Below, piece by piece: positions 20,768 through 28,933 of a stretch of DNA of 39,973 nucleotides (within the stretch, counting starts at the first letter, position 1; each line of letters begins with the position of its first letter). Position numbers and translations under genes: made by a program. The notes under the pieces are model-generated. The model was not told where the DNA came from and did not search any database. It was given only the letters and a program-made list of their open reading frames with translations. The stretch comes from Gemmataceae bacterium (GTDB lineage Bacteria > Planctomycetota > Planctomycetia > Gemmatales > Gemmataceae): positions 1 through 39,973 of the forward strand of contig JAIEQN010000995.1 in the NCBI GenBank assembly GCA_019747685.1. The letters are read 5' to 3'.

Positions 20768-21142
20768 TTACTGGGCCTGTTGGATGGTACAGTTCTTGTC
20801 GCTCTTCTTCAGCGTGTACCGCTTGCACTTGCCGAGCGGGTCCGTGGTACAGGTCATTTTGTCGTTGTTGTACCGCGAGGTGATGTTGGTACCCGGGAGT
20901 TCCTTCCGGTAGATGTTATACGTACCCGGATCGCACGCCACTCCACCGGTCTCGGAGTAGGGTATGTTCTTGCAGTTGGGGGTCTCGATGTCGTTGGCGT
21001 TGCAGGGCTCGACGGGTCGCGGTTCCGGGATGGCCCCGGTGATCTCGGCGGCGAGGCCGCCCATGTGCTGGGGGCCGGACCAGACGACGGCCCCGAGCAG
21101 GACGGCGAACGGGAGAAGGCGGACGGCGACGAGCTTGACCAC
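20768..21142 (-). CDS. small secreted six-cysteine protein
   Basis: GTG start preceded by AGGAGG; hydrophobic leader LVAVRLLPFAVLLGAVVW; mature part with 6 Cys (PCNAND, NCKN, ACDPG, TCTTD, KCKRY, NCTIQ). Confidence 0.6.
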   Translation of the reverse strand: MVKLVAVRLLPFAVLLGAVVWSGPQHMGGLAAEITGAIPEPRPVEPCNANDIETPNCKNIPYSETGGVACDPGTYNIYRKELPGTNITSRYNNDKMTCTTDPLGKCKRYTLKKSDKNCTIQQAQ

Positions 21143-21209
21143 GGGGACCTCCTGGGTGCAAGTGTTGCCAGAAGACGGGGGTAGGTAAGAAGTGCCCCCG
21201 TACTGAATC

Positions 21210-21238
21210 CTAATGACGCCCGCCCCCCCCCCCGTCAA
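21210..21238 (-). promoter_or_regulatory. tentative promoter-like element with G11 tract between TTGACG and CATTAG
   Basis: Minus strand reads TTGACG-(17 nt including G10)-CATTAG, 68 nt upstream of the six-Cys gene start; -10 match is weak (3/6). Confidence 0.25.
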
Positions 21239-21287
21239 GTGTACAAAATTAAAAAAACGCAACCTCCCCCAGCCTTCGCCGGCCCGC

Positions 21288-22406
21288 TCATCCCGACTCG
21301 GCCACGAGGTACTTCTTGACGAAGCCCTCGTCGAGCGTGACCCCGAGGCCGGGGCGGTCCGGGACCTCAATCCAGCCGCCGACCGACTGCACCTTCTCGA
21401 CCGTCAGCTCGTGCCGCAGGGGCGAGTCCTCGACGCAGTCCTCGAACAGGAAGGCGTCCCGGCAGGTGCTCAGCCAGTGCAGGCTGGCGGCCGCCGTCAG
21501 CGGGCTGGTGTAGCAGTGGTTGCACAGCCGGCCGCCGGCCTCCTCGACCCGGGCCCGGATGTACGCCGCGTCGGTGAACCCGCACCGCGACAGATCGACC
21601 TGGTATACGTCGAGCGCCCGCCGGTCGATGAACGGCCGGAACGACTCCCGGCCGCACTCGCCCTCGCCGGCCGCGATCGGGACCGGCGACCGGTCCCGCA
21701 GCCAGACGTACCCGTCGATGTCGTCCTCCCGCAACGGCTCCTCGAACCACTCGGGCCGGTACTCGGCGAAGGCGTGGGCCCGCCGCAGGGCCGTCCGGGC
21801 GTCGTACACGCAGCCGGCGTCGATGAGCAGCGTCGCGTCGCCCAGCCCGTCGCGGGCACCCCGGACGAGGTCGATGTCCACCGCCTCGGACGTGCCCATC
21901 GGCTCCCACCCGAACTTGACGGCCGTGTAGCCCTCGCCGACCCACCGCCGGGCGATGTCGGCCGTCGCCTTGCCGTCCCGGCCGAACAGGATCGACGCAT
22001 ACCCGCGGATGCGGTCGTGCTGCTTGCCGCCGAGCAGCCGGTGGATCGGCTGGCCGAATGCCTTCCCCTTCAGGTCCCACAGGGCCATGTCCACCGCGGC
22101 CATCGCCGTGATGCCGACGGCCGTGCGGCCGAAGTACATCGTCCGCCGGTACATCGTCTGCCACAGCCGCTCGTGGTCGAGCGGGTTCACGCCGACCAGG
22201 AGCTGCCGCAGCCCGCAGGCGATGTTGTGGCTGAACGGGGCGTCGACGATCGCCTTCACCACCTCCGGCGACGAGTCGGCCTCGCCGACCCCTTCGAGGC
22301 CGTCGTCGGTCCGGACGCGGACGAGGACCGAGTCCTGGCTACTCGCCGTCTTGGCGGTGATGTTCGGGATGCGGAGGATTTGGCAGACGACCTCGGTGAT
22401 CTTCAT
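21288..22406 (-). CDS. mandelate racemase/muconate lactonizing enzyme family protein (enolase superfamily)
   Basis: Full-length: MKITEVVCQILRIP...VGITAMAAVDMALWDLKGKAFGQPIHRLLGG...EWFEEPLREDD...IAAGEGECGRESF. Confidence 0.9.
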   Translation of the reverse strand: MKITEVVCQILRIPNITAKTASSQDSVLVRVRTDDGLEGVGEADSSPEVVKAIVDAPFSHNIACGLRQLLVGVNPLDHERLWQTMYRRTMYFGRTAVGITAMAAVDMALWDLKGKAFGQPIHRLLGGKQHDRIRGYASILFGRDGKATADIARRWVGEGYTAVKFGWEPMGTSEAVDIDLVRGARDGLGDATLLIDAGCVYDARTALRRAHAFAEYRPEWFEEPLREDDIDGYVWLRDRSPVPIAAGEGECGRESFRPFIDRRALDVYQVDLSRCGFTDAAYIRARVEEAGGRLCNHCYTSPLTAAASLHWLSTCRDAFLFEDCVEDSPLRHELTVEKVQSVGGWIEVPDRPGLGVTLDEGFVKKYLVAESG

Positions 22407-22430
22407 GGCGGCCCCGGGGTCAGCGTGTTA

Positions 22431-25169
22431 TCACTTCAGCTCGATGATGCGGACGCCACCGGCCTGTACAACCAACTCCACCGAAGGTGACGGCCCCGGC
22501 GTCACGGTCAAATTGTCGCTGGGCAACAGGCGGTCCGACGCGGCCGACACCGGCACCCGACTGCGGATCGTCACCGGGCGGTTCTCGCGGTAGTCGGTCG
22601 GGGTGATCCCCTGTTGCGGCTTGATCGCCCCGGCCGGGTTGAGGAGCGTCACCAGCCAGCCCTTGTCGGTCTTGTTCACCATCCATTCCACGTCGCCCTC
22701 AACCTCGACCGGCATCAGCCCGCGGGTCAGGTGGGCGAACAGCCGCGGGACCAACGGCACCGCCTGCCGGCCGACGGCCAGCCCCCGCGGCACCGACAGG
22801 TAGATGAGCCGGCCCTTGCCGCGGTCGAAGGCGGCGCAGAACGCTTTGCCGTTGGGCGTGGTGGCCAGCGGCCGGCCGCCCGTGACCGGCTTGTACCGGA
22901 ATCGCGGTGAGGGGTGGACCGCCGGGTCGGCCAGCCAGCGGTAGCCGTCGGCCTCGGCCGGCTCGCCGGTCTTCGGCAACTCCAACGCGGCCAGCCCCGG
23001 GCCGGAGAGGTGGGCGTCGGCGACGAGCAGCGTCCCGCCGTCGGCGACGTACTCTGCCAGCCGGTTCCCCTCGGCCGCGGTCAGCTCGATGTCCCCGGCC
23101 GCGATCACCACCGGGTACGTCGCCAGGGTGGTCGACTTCGACACGTCCGGGTAGGCGAGGACCACGTCGAAGATGTCCCCGAAGACGCCGGGGACGAACA
23201 CCTCGTTCGTCCCGGTCATCGGCTTCTCGGCCTCCGGGCCGATCGGGTGGAACGCCGTCCAGAAATATTCTTCCAGCATCTTCTCGTGGTCGCCGGGGCG
23301 GAACCGGTCCGGGTGGCCGCCGTAGTTCTTGAAGGCGTTCGGCCAGAACGGGGCCGGCTCCCAGCCGTGGGCGTAATCCACCAGGAAGGCCACCGGGGTG
23401 AACGGCGTCCCGCGGTCCGGCTCCTTCGCGGTCAGCCGCAAGAACCGGTCCACGAGCTGCCCCTTCGGCGACAGTTGCACCTCGCGGACGCCGGCCACGG
23501 TGGTGCCTCCCGGCTTCCAATACTCGTCGAACCCCTGTTCGTGATAGAACATCGACGCCCCGGCCATGTACTGATACCAGATGTCGAACTTGTACCACGT
23601 CATGCCGGCGCCGGCGAAGACACTGTAATAGTTATCTAACAGGTTGCGGGGGCTGGTGTAGCTCTGCTGGTTGCTGAAGATGGTGGACGAGTCGCCGAAG
23701 TTGCACGACCGGTAGGTCGCCGTCATCGCCCCCCGCTGGCGGGCCGCCCCGCGCATGAACGCCCACCGCATCGGCAGGACGGTGGCGGTCGCCGCCGCCG
23801 ACTCGTACCCGACCGTCCGCGCCCCCCAATCGGCGGCCAGCGGCAGGAAGGCGATGTTCCCGACCGACAGGCACGAGATCACGTCGGCGTAGGGGTTGGC
23901 GTCCAGGTCCTTGCCGTAGACGGCCCGGTACTTGGCCGCGTTGGCCGCCAGACTCGGCGGGGTGAACGCTTCGGCCAGTTGCCGGCGGGTGGTCGCGGCC
24001 GCCGTCTTCTCGGCCATCAGCTTCGGGTCGACCTCGAAGTAGCCGAGGCTCTCGCCGGCGATGGCCCCGACGTAACGGTTGCGGTACTTCCCGAACGCCT
24101 CGACGCCCTTGTCCCCGATCCGCGTGTCCGGGGCGTAGTTCATCATCGTCGCCCAGCGGCGGCCGGGGTTGGCGTCCAGCCACCGGGCGAACCGCTTGCC
24201 GGCTTCGGCTAGCTCGCCCGTCTTCGGGTCGGTAGCGAAGATTTGCGGGCCTACCCCGTGCAACGTCGGAACGATCCGGGGGTCGGAGAAGATCGGCACG
24301 TCCGGCCGGCCGCCGTACTTCTGGGCGAACTCCTTCTTCACGTCGTCGTCGGCCACCGAGTACGGGAACAGCACCCGCTTCGGGTCGTCGCTCGTCCAGG
24401 CCGGGCAGTCGGCCGGGACGTTCCACAGGTATAGGAAGCCCTGGTCGTCGACCGTCTTGGGCTTCCAACACGCCGGGATGTCCCACGACTGCTTGGCCCG
24501 GGCCAGCGGCTCCAGGTCCTTCGGGATGCCCTTGCGATAGCCGGCCAGCACGTCCCGGGCGGCGGTGCGCGGCCGTTCCTTGATGTGCGGGCGGTAGGCG
24601 GCGTCCGTGGTCAGCACGATGACATCGACCTGCCGGGCCTCGGGGTCCTTCGTCGTGGTGGCGAGGGTGAGCTTGGCCGGCCCCTTCGCCAGCGTCAGCT
24701 CTCGGCGGTTCCAGGCGAACGCCCAGCCCCAGTAGAGCTTGGCCTCGTTGTCCTCGTCCACGACGGCCTGCTCGCCGAACCGGCCGGTCCACGGGGCCGC
24801 CCCGGGCTGCTCGACCGTGATCTGGAACCGCTCCGTCTTCTCCCGCCAGTCGCCGTACCGGACCCAGACGAACCACCGGCCGGCGGCCGGGAGTTCGATC
24901 GTCTTCGAGGCGACGGCCTTGTCGTCGTCCGGCCCGGCGGCGACGGACAGGAAGCCGCTCTCGCCGCCCTGGTTCCACTCGGCCGCCCACCCGGGGCCGG
25001 ACAGCCCCCAGTGGCCGGCCGTCTGCTTCATCTCCGGCTTGCCCATCGGCCAGCAGTAGCCGCGGAGGCCGTCGAGGTGCTCGGCCTCGACCCAGACGTG
25101 TTCCTCGCCGGCGGCCGCCGGGGCGGCCAAAAGGAGGGCGGCGAGGGCGGGGCGGAGGCGGGCGGGCAT
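22431..25169 (-). CDS. large secreted protein, glycoside-hydrolase-like with C-terminal GATase/beta-galactosidase-trimerisation-like region
   Basis: Signal peptide MPARLRPALAALLLAAPAAAGEE; carbohydrate-binding-like N-terminus (WVEAEHLDGL...GRWFVWVRYGDW); ATYPVVIAAGDIELTAAEGNRLAEYVADGGTLLVADAH. Confidence 0.6.
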   Translation of the reverse strand: MPARLRPALAALLLAAPAAAGEEHVWVEAEHLDGLRGYCWPMGKPEMKQTAGHWGLSGPGWAAEWNQGGESGFLSVAAGPDDDKAVASKTIELPAAGRWFVWVRYGDWREKTERFQITVEQPGAAPWTGRFGEQAVVDEDNEAKLYWGWAFAWNRRELTLAKGPAKLTLATTTKDPEARQVDVIVLTTDAAYRPHIKERPRTAARDVLAGYRKGIPKDLEPLARAKQSWDIPACWKPKTVDDQGFLYLWNVPADCPAWTSDDPKRVLFPYSVADDDVKKEFAQKYGGRPDVPIFSDPRIVPTLHGVGPQIFATDPKTGELAEAGKRFARWLDANPGRRWATMMNYAPDTRIGDKGVEAFGKYRNRYVGAIAGESLGYFEVDPKLMAEKTAAATTRRQLAEAFTPPSLAANAAKYRAVYGKDLDANPYADVISCLSVGNIAFLPLAADWGARTVGYESAAATATVLPMRWAFMRGAARQRGAMTATYRSCNFGDSSTIFSNQQSYTSPRNLLDNYYSVFAGAGMTWYKFDIWYQYMAGASMFYHEQGFDEYWKPGGTTVAGVREVQLSPKGQLVDRFLRLTAKEPDRGTPFTPVAFLVDYAHGWEPAPFWPNAFKNYGGHPDRFRPGDHEKMLEEYFWTAFHPIGPEAEKPMTGTNEVFVPGVFGDIFDVVLAYPDVSKSTTLATYPVVIAAGDIELTAAEGNRLAEYVADGGTLLVADAHLSGPGLAALELPKTGEPAEADGYRWLADPAVHPSPRFRYKPVTGGRPLATTPNGKAFCAAFDRGKGRLIYLSVPRGLAVGRQAVPLVPRLFAHLTRGLMPVEVEGDVEWMVNKTDKGWLVTLLNPAGAIKPQQGITPTDYRENRPVTIRSRVPVSAASDRLLPSDNLTVTPGPSPSVELVVQAGGVRIIELK

Positions 25170-25326
25170 GGCGGCGGCTCGCAGCGGGACGGGTCCGCGT
25201 AGTATCGCCGACCGCGGCGGGCCGGGCAACCCGTCGGGCGGCGCTTGCCGCCCGGCCGGCCGGCGGGTACTCTGCGCCGGGGCCGAGTGGCTCTCTTCCG
25301 CCGCTGGCAGCGAGGTCCGCCCCGCC

Positions 25327-26670
25327 ATGAAGGGCCGCATCGTCCTCTGGTCGGTCACCTCGGCCCTGGCCGGGTTCCTGTTCGGGTTCGACACCGTCGT
25401 CATCTCCGGGGCCGAGCAGACCATCCAGGCGCTCTGGGGCCTCAGCCCGGCGGTCCACGGGCTGGCCGTCGCCTCGGCCCTGTACGGGACCGTCCTCGGG
25501 TCGCTCGTGGGCGGCTGGCCGACCGACCGGTTCGGGCGGAAGCCGACTCTGCTCGGCATCGGCGTCCTGTACATCCTGTCGGCCGTCGGCTGCGGCCTCG
25601 CCTGGGACGTGTGGTCGTTCATCGCCGCCCGGTTTATCGGCGGGGTGGGGATCGGGGTCTCGACGGTGGCGGCCCCGCTGTACATCTCGGAGATCGCCCC
25701 GCCGGCCTACCGCGGCCGGCTGGCCGGGCTGTTCCAGTTCAACATCGTCTTCGGCATCATCGTGGCGTTCGGGTCGAACTACCTGTTGGGCGATGTCGGC
25801 GAGGACGCCTGGCGGTGGATGCTCGGGGTGGCGGCCTTCCCGTCGGTGGTGTACACGGCCCTGTGCCTGTTCATCCCGGAAAGCCCGCGGTGGCTGTTGG
25901 CCCGCAAGGGCGACCGGGCGGCCGGGGTGCGGGTGCTGCGGCTGATCCGGCCGGAGGCGTCCGAGGGCGAGATCGAAGCGGAGGCCGACGCCATCCTGGC
26001 GGCCGCCCACGAACGGGCCGAGGCCGGACCGTTCTGGAGCCGGCGGCTGCGGACGCCGATCCTGCTGGCCATCCTGGTCGCGTTCTTCAACCAGCTCTCC
26101 GGGATCAACGCCGTCCTCTACTTCGCCCCCCGCATCTTCCAGCAGGCCGGACTGGAGGCCCAGGCCGCCCTGCTTACCTCGGTCGGAATCGGGGTGACAA
26201 ATTTGGTCTTCACCTTCGTCGGGCTGGGGCTGATCGACCGGCTCGGCCGGCGGACGCTCCTGTACATCGGCTCGGTCGGGTACATCGTCTCGCTCGGGCT
26301 GACCGCCTGGGCGTTTTACACCGGGCACTACGCGATCGTGCCGGCCTGCATCTTCGCGTTCATCGCCGCCCACGCGGTCGGGCAGGGGACGGTCATCTGG
26401 GTGCTGATCTCGGAGGTGTTCCCGAACCGCCACCGGGCCGAGGGGCAGGCCCTCGGGAGCTGCACCCACTGGGTCTTCGCGGCCCTCCTGACCACCTTCT
26501 TTCCGAAGATGGTCGAAGCATTCGCCCCGGGCACGGTCTTCCTGTTCTTCTGCGGGATGATGGTCCTCCAGCTCGTCTGGGTGGCGGCGATGGTGCCGGA
26601 GACGAAGGGGGTGCCGCTGGAGGAGCTGGAGCGGCGGCTGACCGGCACCGCCGGAGGGGGGTCGGCGTGA
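25327..26670 (+). CDS. MFS sugar porter family transporter
   Basis: GFLFGFDTVVISGAEQTIQ; GWPTDRFGRKPTLL; PESPRWLLARKGD; NQLSGINAVLYFAPRIF; PETKGVPLEELE. Confidence 0.95.
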   Translation: MKGRIVLWSVTSALAGFLFGFDTVVISGAEQTIQALWGLSPAVHGLAVASALYGTVLGSLVGGWPTDRFGRKPTLLGIGVLYILSAVGCGLAWDVWSFIAARFIGGVGIGVSTVAAPLYISEIAPPAYRGRLAGLFQFNIVFGIIVAFGSNYLLGDVGEDAWRWMLGVAAFPSVVYTALCLFIPESPRWLLARKGDRAAGVRVLRLIRPEASEGEIEAEADAILAAAHERAEAGPFWSRRLRTPILLAILVAFFNQLSGINAVLYFAPRIFQQAGLEAQAALLTSVGIGVTNLVFTFVGLGLIDRLGRRTLLYIGSVGYIVSLGLTAWAFYTGHYAIVPACIFAFIAAHAVGQGTVIWVLISEVFPNRHRAEGQALGSCTHWVFAALLTTFFPKMVEAFAPGTVFLFFCGMMVLQLVWVAAMVPETKGVPLEELERRLTGTAGGGSA

Positions 26671-27569
26671 GCGTCCGGGCGGTCGGCATCGGCGAGGTGC
26701 TGTGGGACCTCCTGCCGGACGGGCCGCAGCTCGGTGGCGCCCCGGCCAACTTCGCCTACCACGCGGCCGCCCTGGGGGCCGAGGCCCGGGTCGTTTCCCG
26801 AGTCGGCCGGGACGACCGGGGCCGGGAACTGGTCCGCCGGCTGGGCGAACTCGGCGTCCGGACCGACGCGGTCGAGGAGGACCCGGCCGCCCCGACCGGG
26901 ACGGTGACGGTCGAGGTCGCGGCCGACGGCCAGCCGCGGTACGTCATCCACAAGGGAGTCGCCTGGGACCGGCTGGCCGGGGAGGAGGCCGGCCGGCGGG
27001 CGGTGGCCGCCGCCGACGTGGTCTGCTTCGGCACCCTGGCCCAGCGGGCCGAGCCGTCCCGCACTGCCATCCGGGCGCTGCTCCAACACACCCGGCCCGA
27101 CGCCCTCCGCGTCTTCGACGTCAACCTGCGGCAGCACTATGACACGCCGGAACTGATTGCCGGGTCGCTCGCCGTGGCCAACGTGCTCAAGGTGAACGAG
27201 CCCGAGCTGGCCTTGCTGGCCGACCTGTTCGGTCTGCCCGCCGGCGACCGCGGGCGGGTGGCGGAGCTGGCCCGCCGGTTCGGGCTGCGGGCGGTGGCCT
27301 ACACCCGGGGAGGGCAGGGGAGCCTGCTCCACTCCGGCGGCGGGTGGTCCGACCACCCGGGCGTCCCGACGGCCGTGGTGGACACCGTCGGGGCCGGCGA
27401 CTCGTTCACCGCAGCCCTGGCCCTGGGGCTCCTGTTCGGCTGGCCGCTCGACCTGGCCCACGGTCGGGCCGCCGCGGTCGCCGCCTACGTCTGCTCCCGG
27501 CCCGGCGGCACCCCGGAGCTGCCCCACGAGTTGCGGGCCCCGTTCCTGGCCGCCAGTGCCGCCGGCTGA
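26667..27569 (+). CDS. PfkB-family carbohydrate (fructo)kinase
   Basis: GEVLWDLLPDGPQLGGAPANFAYHAAALGAEARVVSRVGRDDRG; DTVGAGDSFTAALALGLL; GTGA overlap with the transporter. Confidence 0.9.
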   Translation: MSVRAVGIGEVLWDLLPDGPQLGGAPANFAYHAAALGAEARVVSRVGRDDRGRELVRRLGELGVRTDAVEEDPAAPTGTVTVEVAADGQPRYVIHKGVAWDRLAGEEAGRRAVAAADVVCFGTLAQRAEPSRTAIRALLQHTRPDALRVFDVNLRQHYDTPELIAGSLAVANVLKVNEPELALLADLFGLPAGDRGRVAELARRFGLRAVAYTRGGQGSLLHSGGGWSDHPGVPTAVVDTVGAGDSFTAALALGLLFGWPLDLAHGRAAAVAAYVCSRPGGTPELPHELRAPFLAASAAG

Positions 27570-27659
27570 CGCGACCCCGGGCGGACGGCGCTCCTTGTTC
27601 CGGGGCCGGTCTTGCGGTACTGTGCCGGGGCCACCCCTTCCACCCGCCGAGGTCCTGCC

Positions 27660-28922
27660 GTGTCACCCGTCCCCGACCGCCGGACCTTCCTCGGGGCCGC
27701 CGGTGGGCTCGCCGCCGTCCCCCGCCTGTCGGCCTCGGCCAACACGCGGCTGGTCGTCGGGGTGATGGGGATGGGCACCCGCGGGCCGGCCCTGGCCCGT
27801 GCCTTCGCCGCCCTCCCGAACACCGAGGTGGCCTACGTCTGCGACGTGGACGCGGCCCGGGTCGGGCAGGCCGCCGACGCCCTGGCGAAGGACGGCCGGC
27901 CCCGGCCGCGGGCCGTCGCCGACTTCCGCCGCGTCCTCGACGACAAGGCGGTGGACGCCTTCGTCTGTGCCGCCCCCAACCACTGGCACGCCCCGGCGTC
28001 CATCCTGGCGTGTGCGGCCGGCAAGCACGTTTACGTCGAGAAGCCGTGCAGCCACAACCCGCGGGAGGGCGAACTCCTCGTGGCGGCGGCCCGCAAGCAC
28101 GGACGGCGGGTGCAGATGGGGAACCAGCGGCGGAGCTGGCCGAAGGTCCGGGAGGCGGTCGCCGCCCTCCGGGAGGGCGTCATCGGCCGGGTCTACCTGG
28201 CCCAGGGGTGGTACGCCGCCGCCCGCCCGTCGATCGGCACCGGGGAGGCCAAGGACCCGCCGGCCGGGCTGGACTACGACCTGTGGCAGGGGCCGGCCCC
28301 GCGGCGGCCGTTCCGGTCGAACGTCCTGCACTACAACTGGCACTGGTTCTGGGACTGGGGGAACGGCGAGCTGGGGAACAACGGGGTCCACATGATCGAC
28401 CTGTGCCGGTGGGGGCTGGGGGCGGACTACCCCGCCCGGGTCACGTCGGCCGGCGGCCGGTATCGGTACAAGGACGACCAGGAGACGCCGGACACCCACG
28501 TCGTCGGGTTCGACTTCCCGAACGGGAGCACCGCCACCTGGGAGGGGCTGAGTTGCAACCAGCCGCCGCGGGAGAAGCCGGCCGACGTGCTGTTCCTGGG
28601 CGAGACCGGCAGCCTGGCCATCGCCGGCGGCGGGTACACGGTGTACGACCCGAAGGGGAAGCCGGTCCGGACCGAGGCCGGCCCGGGTGGGGACGCCGCG
28701 CATGTGGCCAACTTCGCGGCCGCCGTCCGCGGCGACGAGCCGCTGAATAGCGAGATCGAGGAGGGCCACAAGAGCACCCTCCTGTGCCACCTCGGGAACA
28801 TCGCCCACCGGGCCGGCCGGTCGGTCCGGTGCGACCCGAAGACGGGCCGGACGGCCGACGACCCGGCGGCGATGAAGCTGTGGGCCCGCGAGTACGCCCC
28901 CGGGTGGGAGCCGAAGGTCTGA
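27660..28922 (+). CDS. Gfo/Idh/MocA family oxidoreductase, Tat-like leader
   Basis: DRRTFLGAAGGLAAV; VVGVMGMGTRGPALARAFAAL; APNHWHAPASILACAAGKHVYVEKPCSHNPREGELL. Confidence 0.92.
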   Translation: MSPVPDRRTFLGAAGGLAAVPRLSASANTRLVVGVMGMGTRGPALARAFAALPNTEVAYVCDVDAARVGQAADALAKDGRPRPRAVADFRRVLDDKAVDAFVCAAPNHWHAPASILACAAGKHVYVEKPCSHNPREGELLVAAARKHGRRVQMGNQRRSWPKVREAVAALREGVIGRVYLAQGWYAAARPSIGTGEAKDPPAGLDYDLWQGPAPRRPFRSNVLHYNWHWFWDWGNGELGNNGVHMIDLCRWGLGADYPARVTSAGGRYRYKDDQETPDTHVVGFDFPNGSTATWEGLSCNQPPREKPADVLFLGETGSLAIAGGGYTVYDPKGKPVRTEAGPGGDAAHVANFAAAVRGDEPLNSEIEEGHKSTLLCHLGNIAHRAGRSVRCDPKTGRTADDPAAMKLWAREYAPGWEPKV

Positions 28923-28933
28923 CCCGGGCGGCC

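Noticed and set aside
17102-21240. Calling the five-gene block a transposon or genomic island
   Set aside because: No transposase, integrase, terminal inverted repeats or target duplication seen; only the truncated dehydratase supports a rearrangement.
21241-21260. A-rich run (caaaattaaaaaaacgc; T-run on minus strand) as a terminator of the enolase-superfamily gene
   Set aside because: A T-run is present on the minus strand but no convincing stem directly precedes it.
25235-25254. Hairpin cgggcggc-gctt-gccgcccg between divergent genes
   Set aside because: Only 8 bp in very GC-rich sequence; could be chance, with no T-tract and no second copy noticed.
23632-26469. 945-aa minus-strand ORF and many other long antisense/overlapping ORFs (e.g. 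13268-15046 +, 28784-30658 +, 12338-13252 +)
   Set aside because: Arg/Pro/Gly-rich shadow translations of the true genes, expected in very high-GC DNA; the overlapped frames have recognisable domains and these do not.
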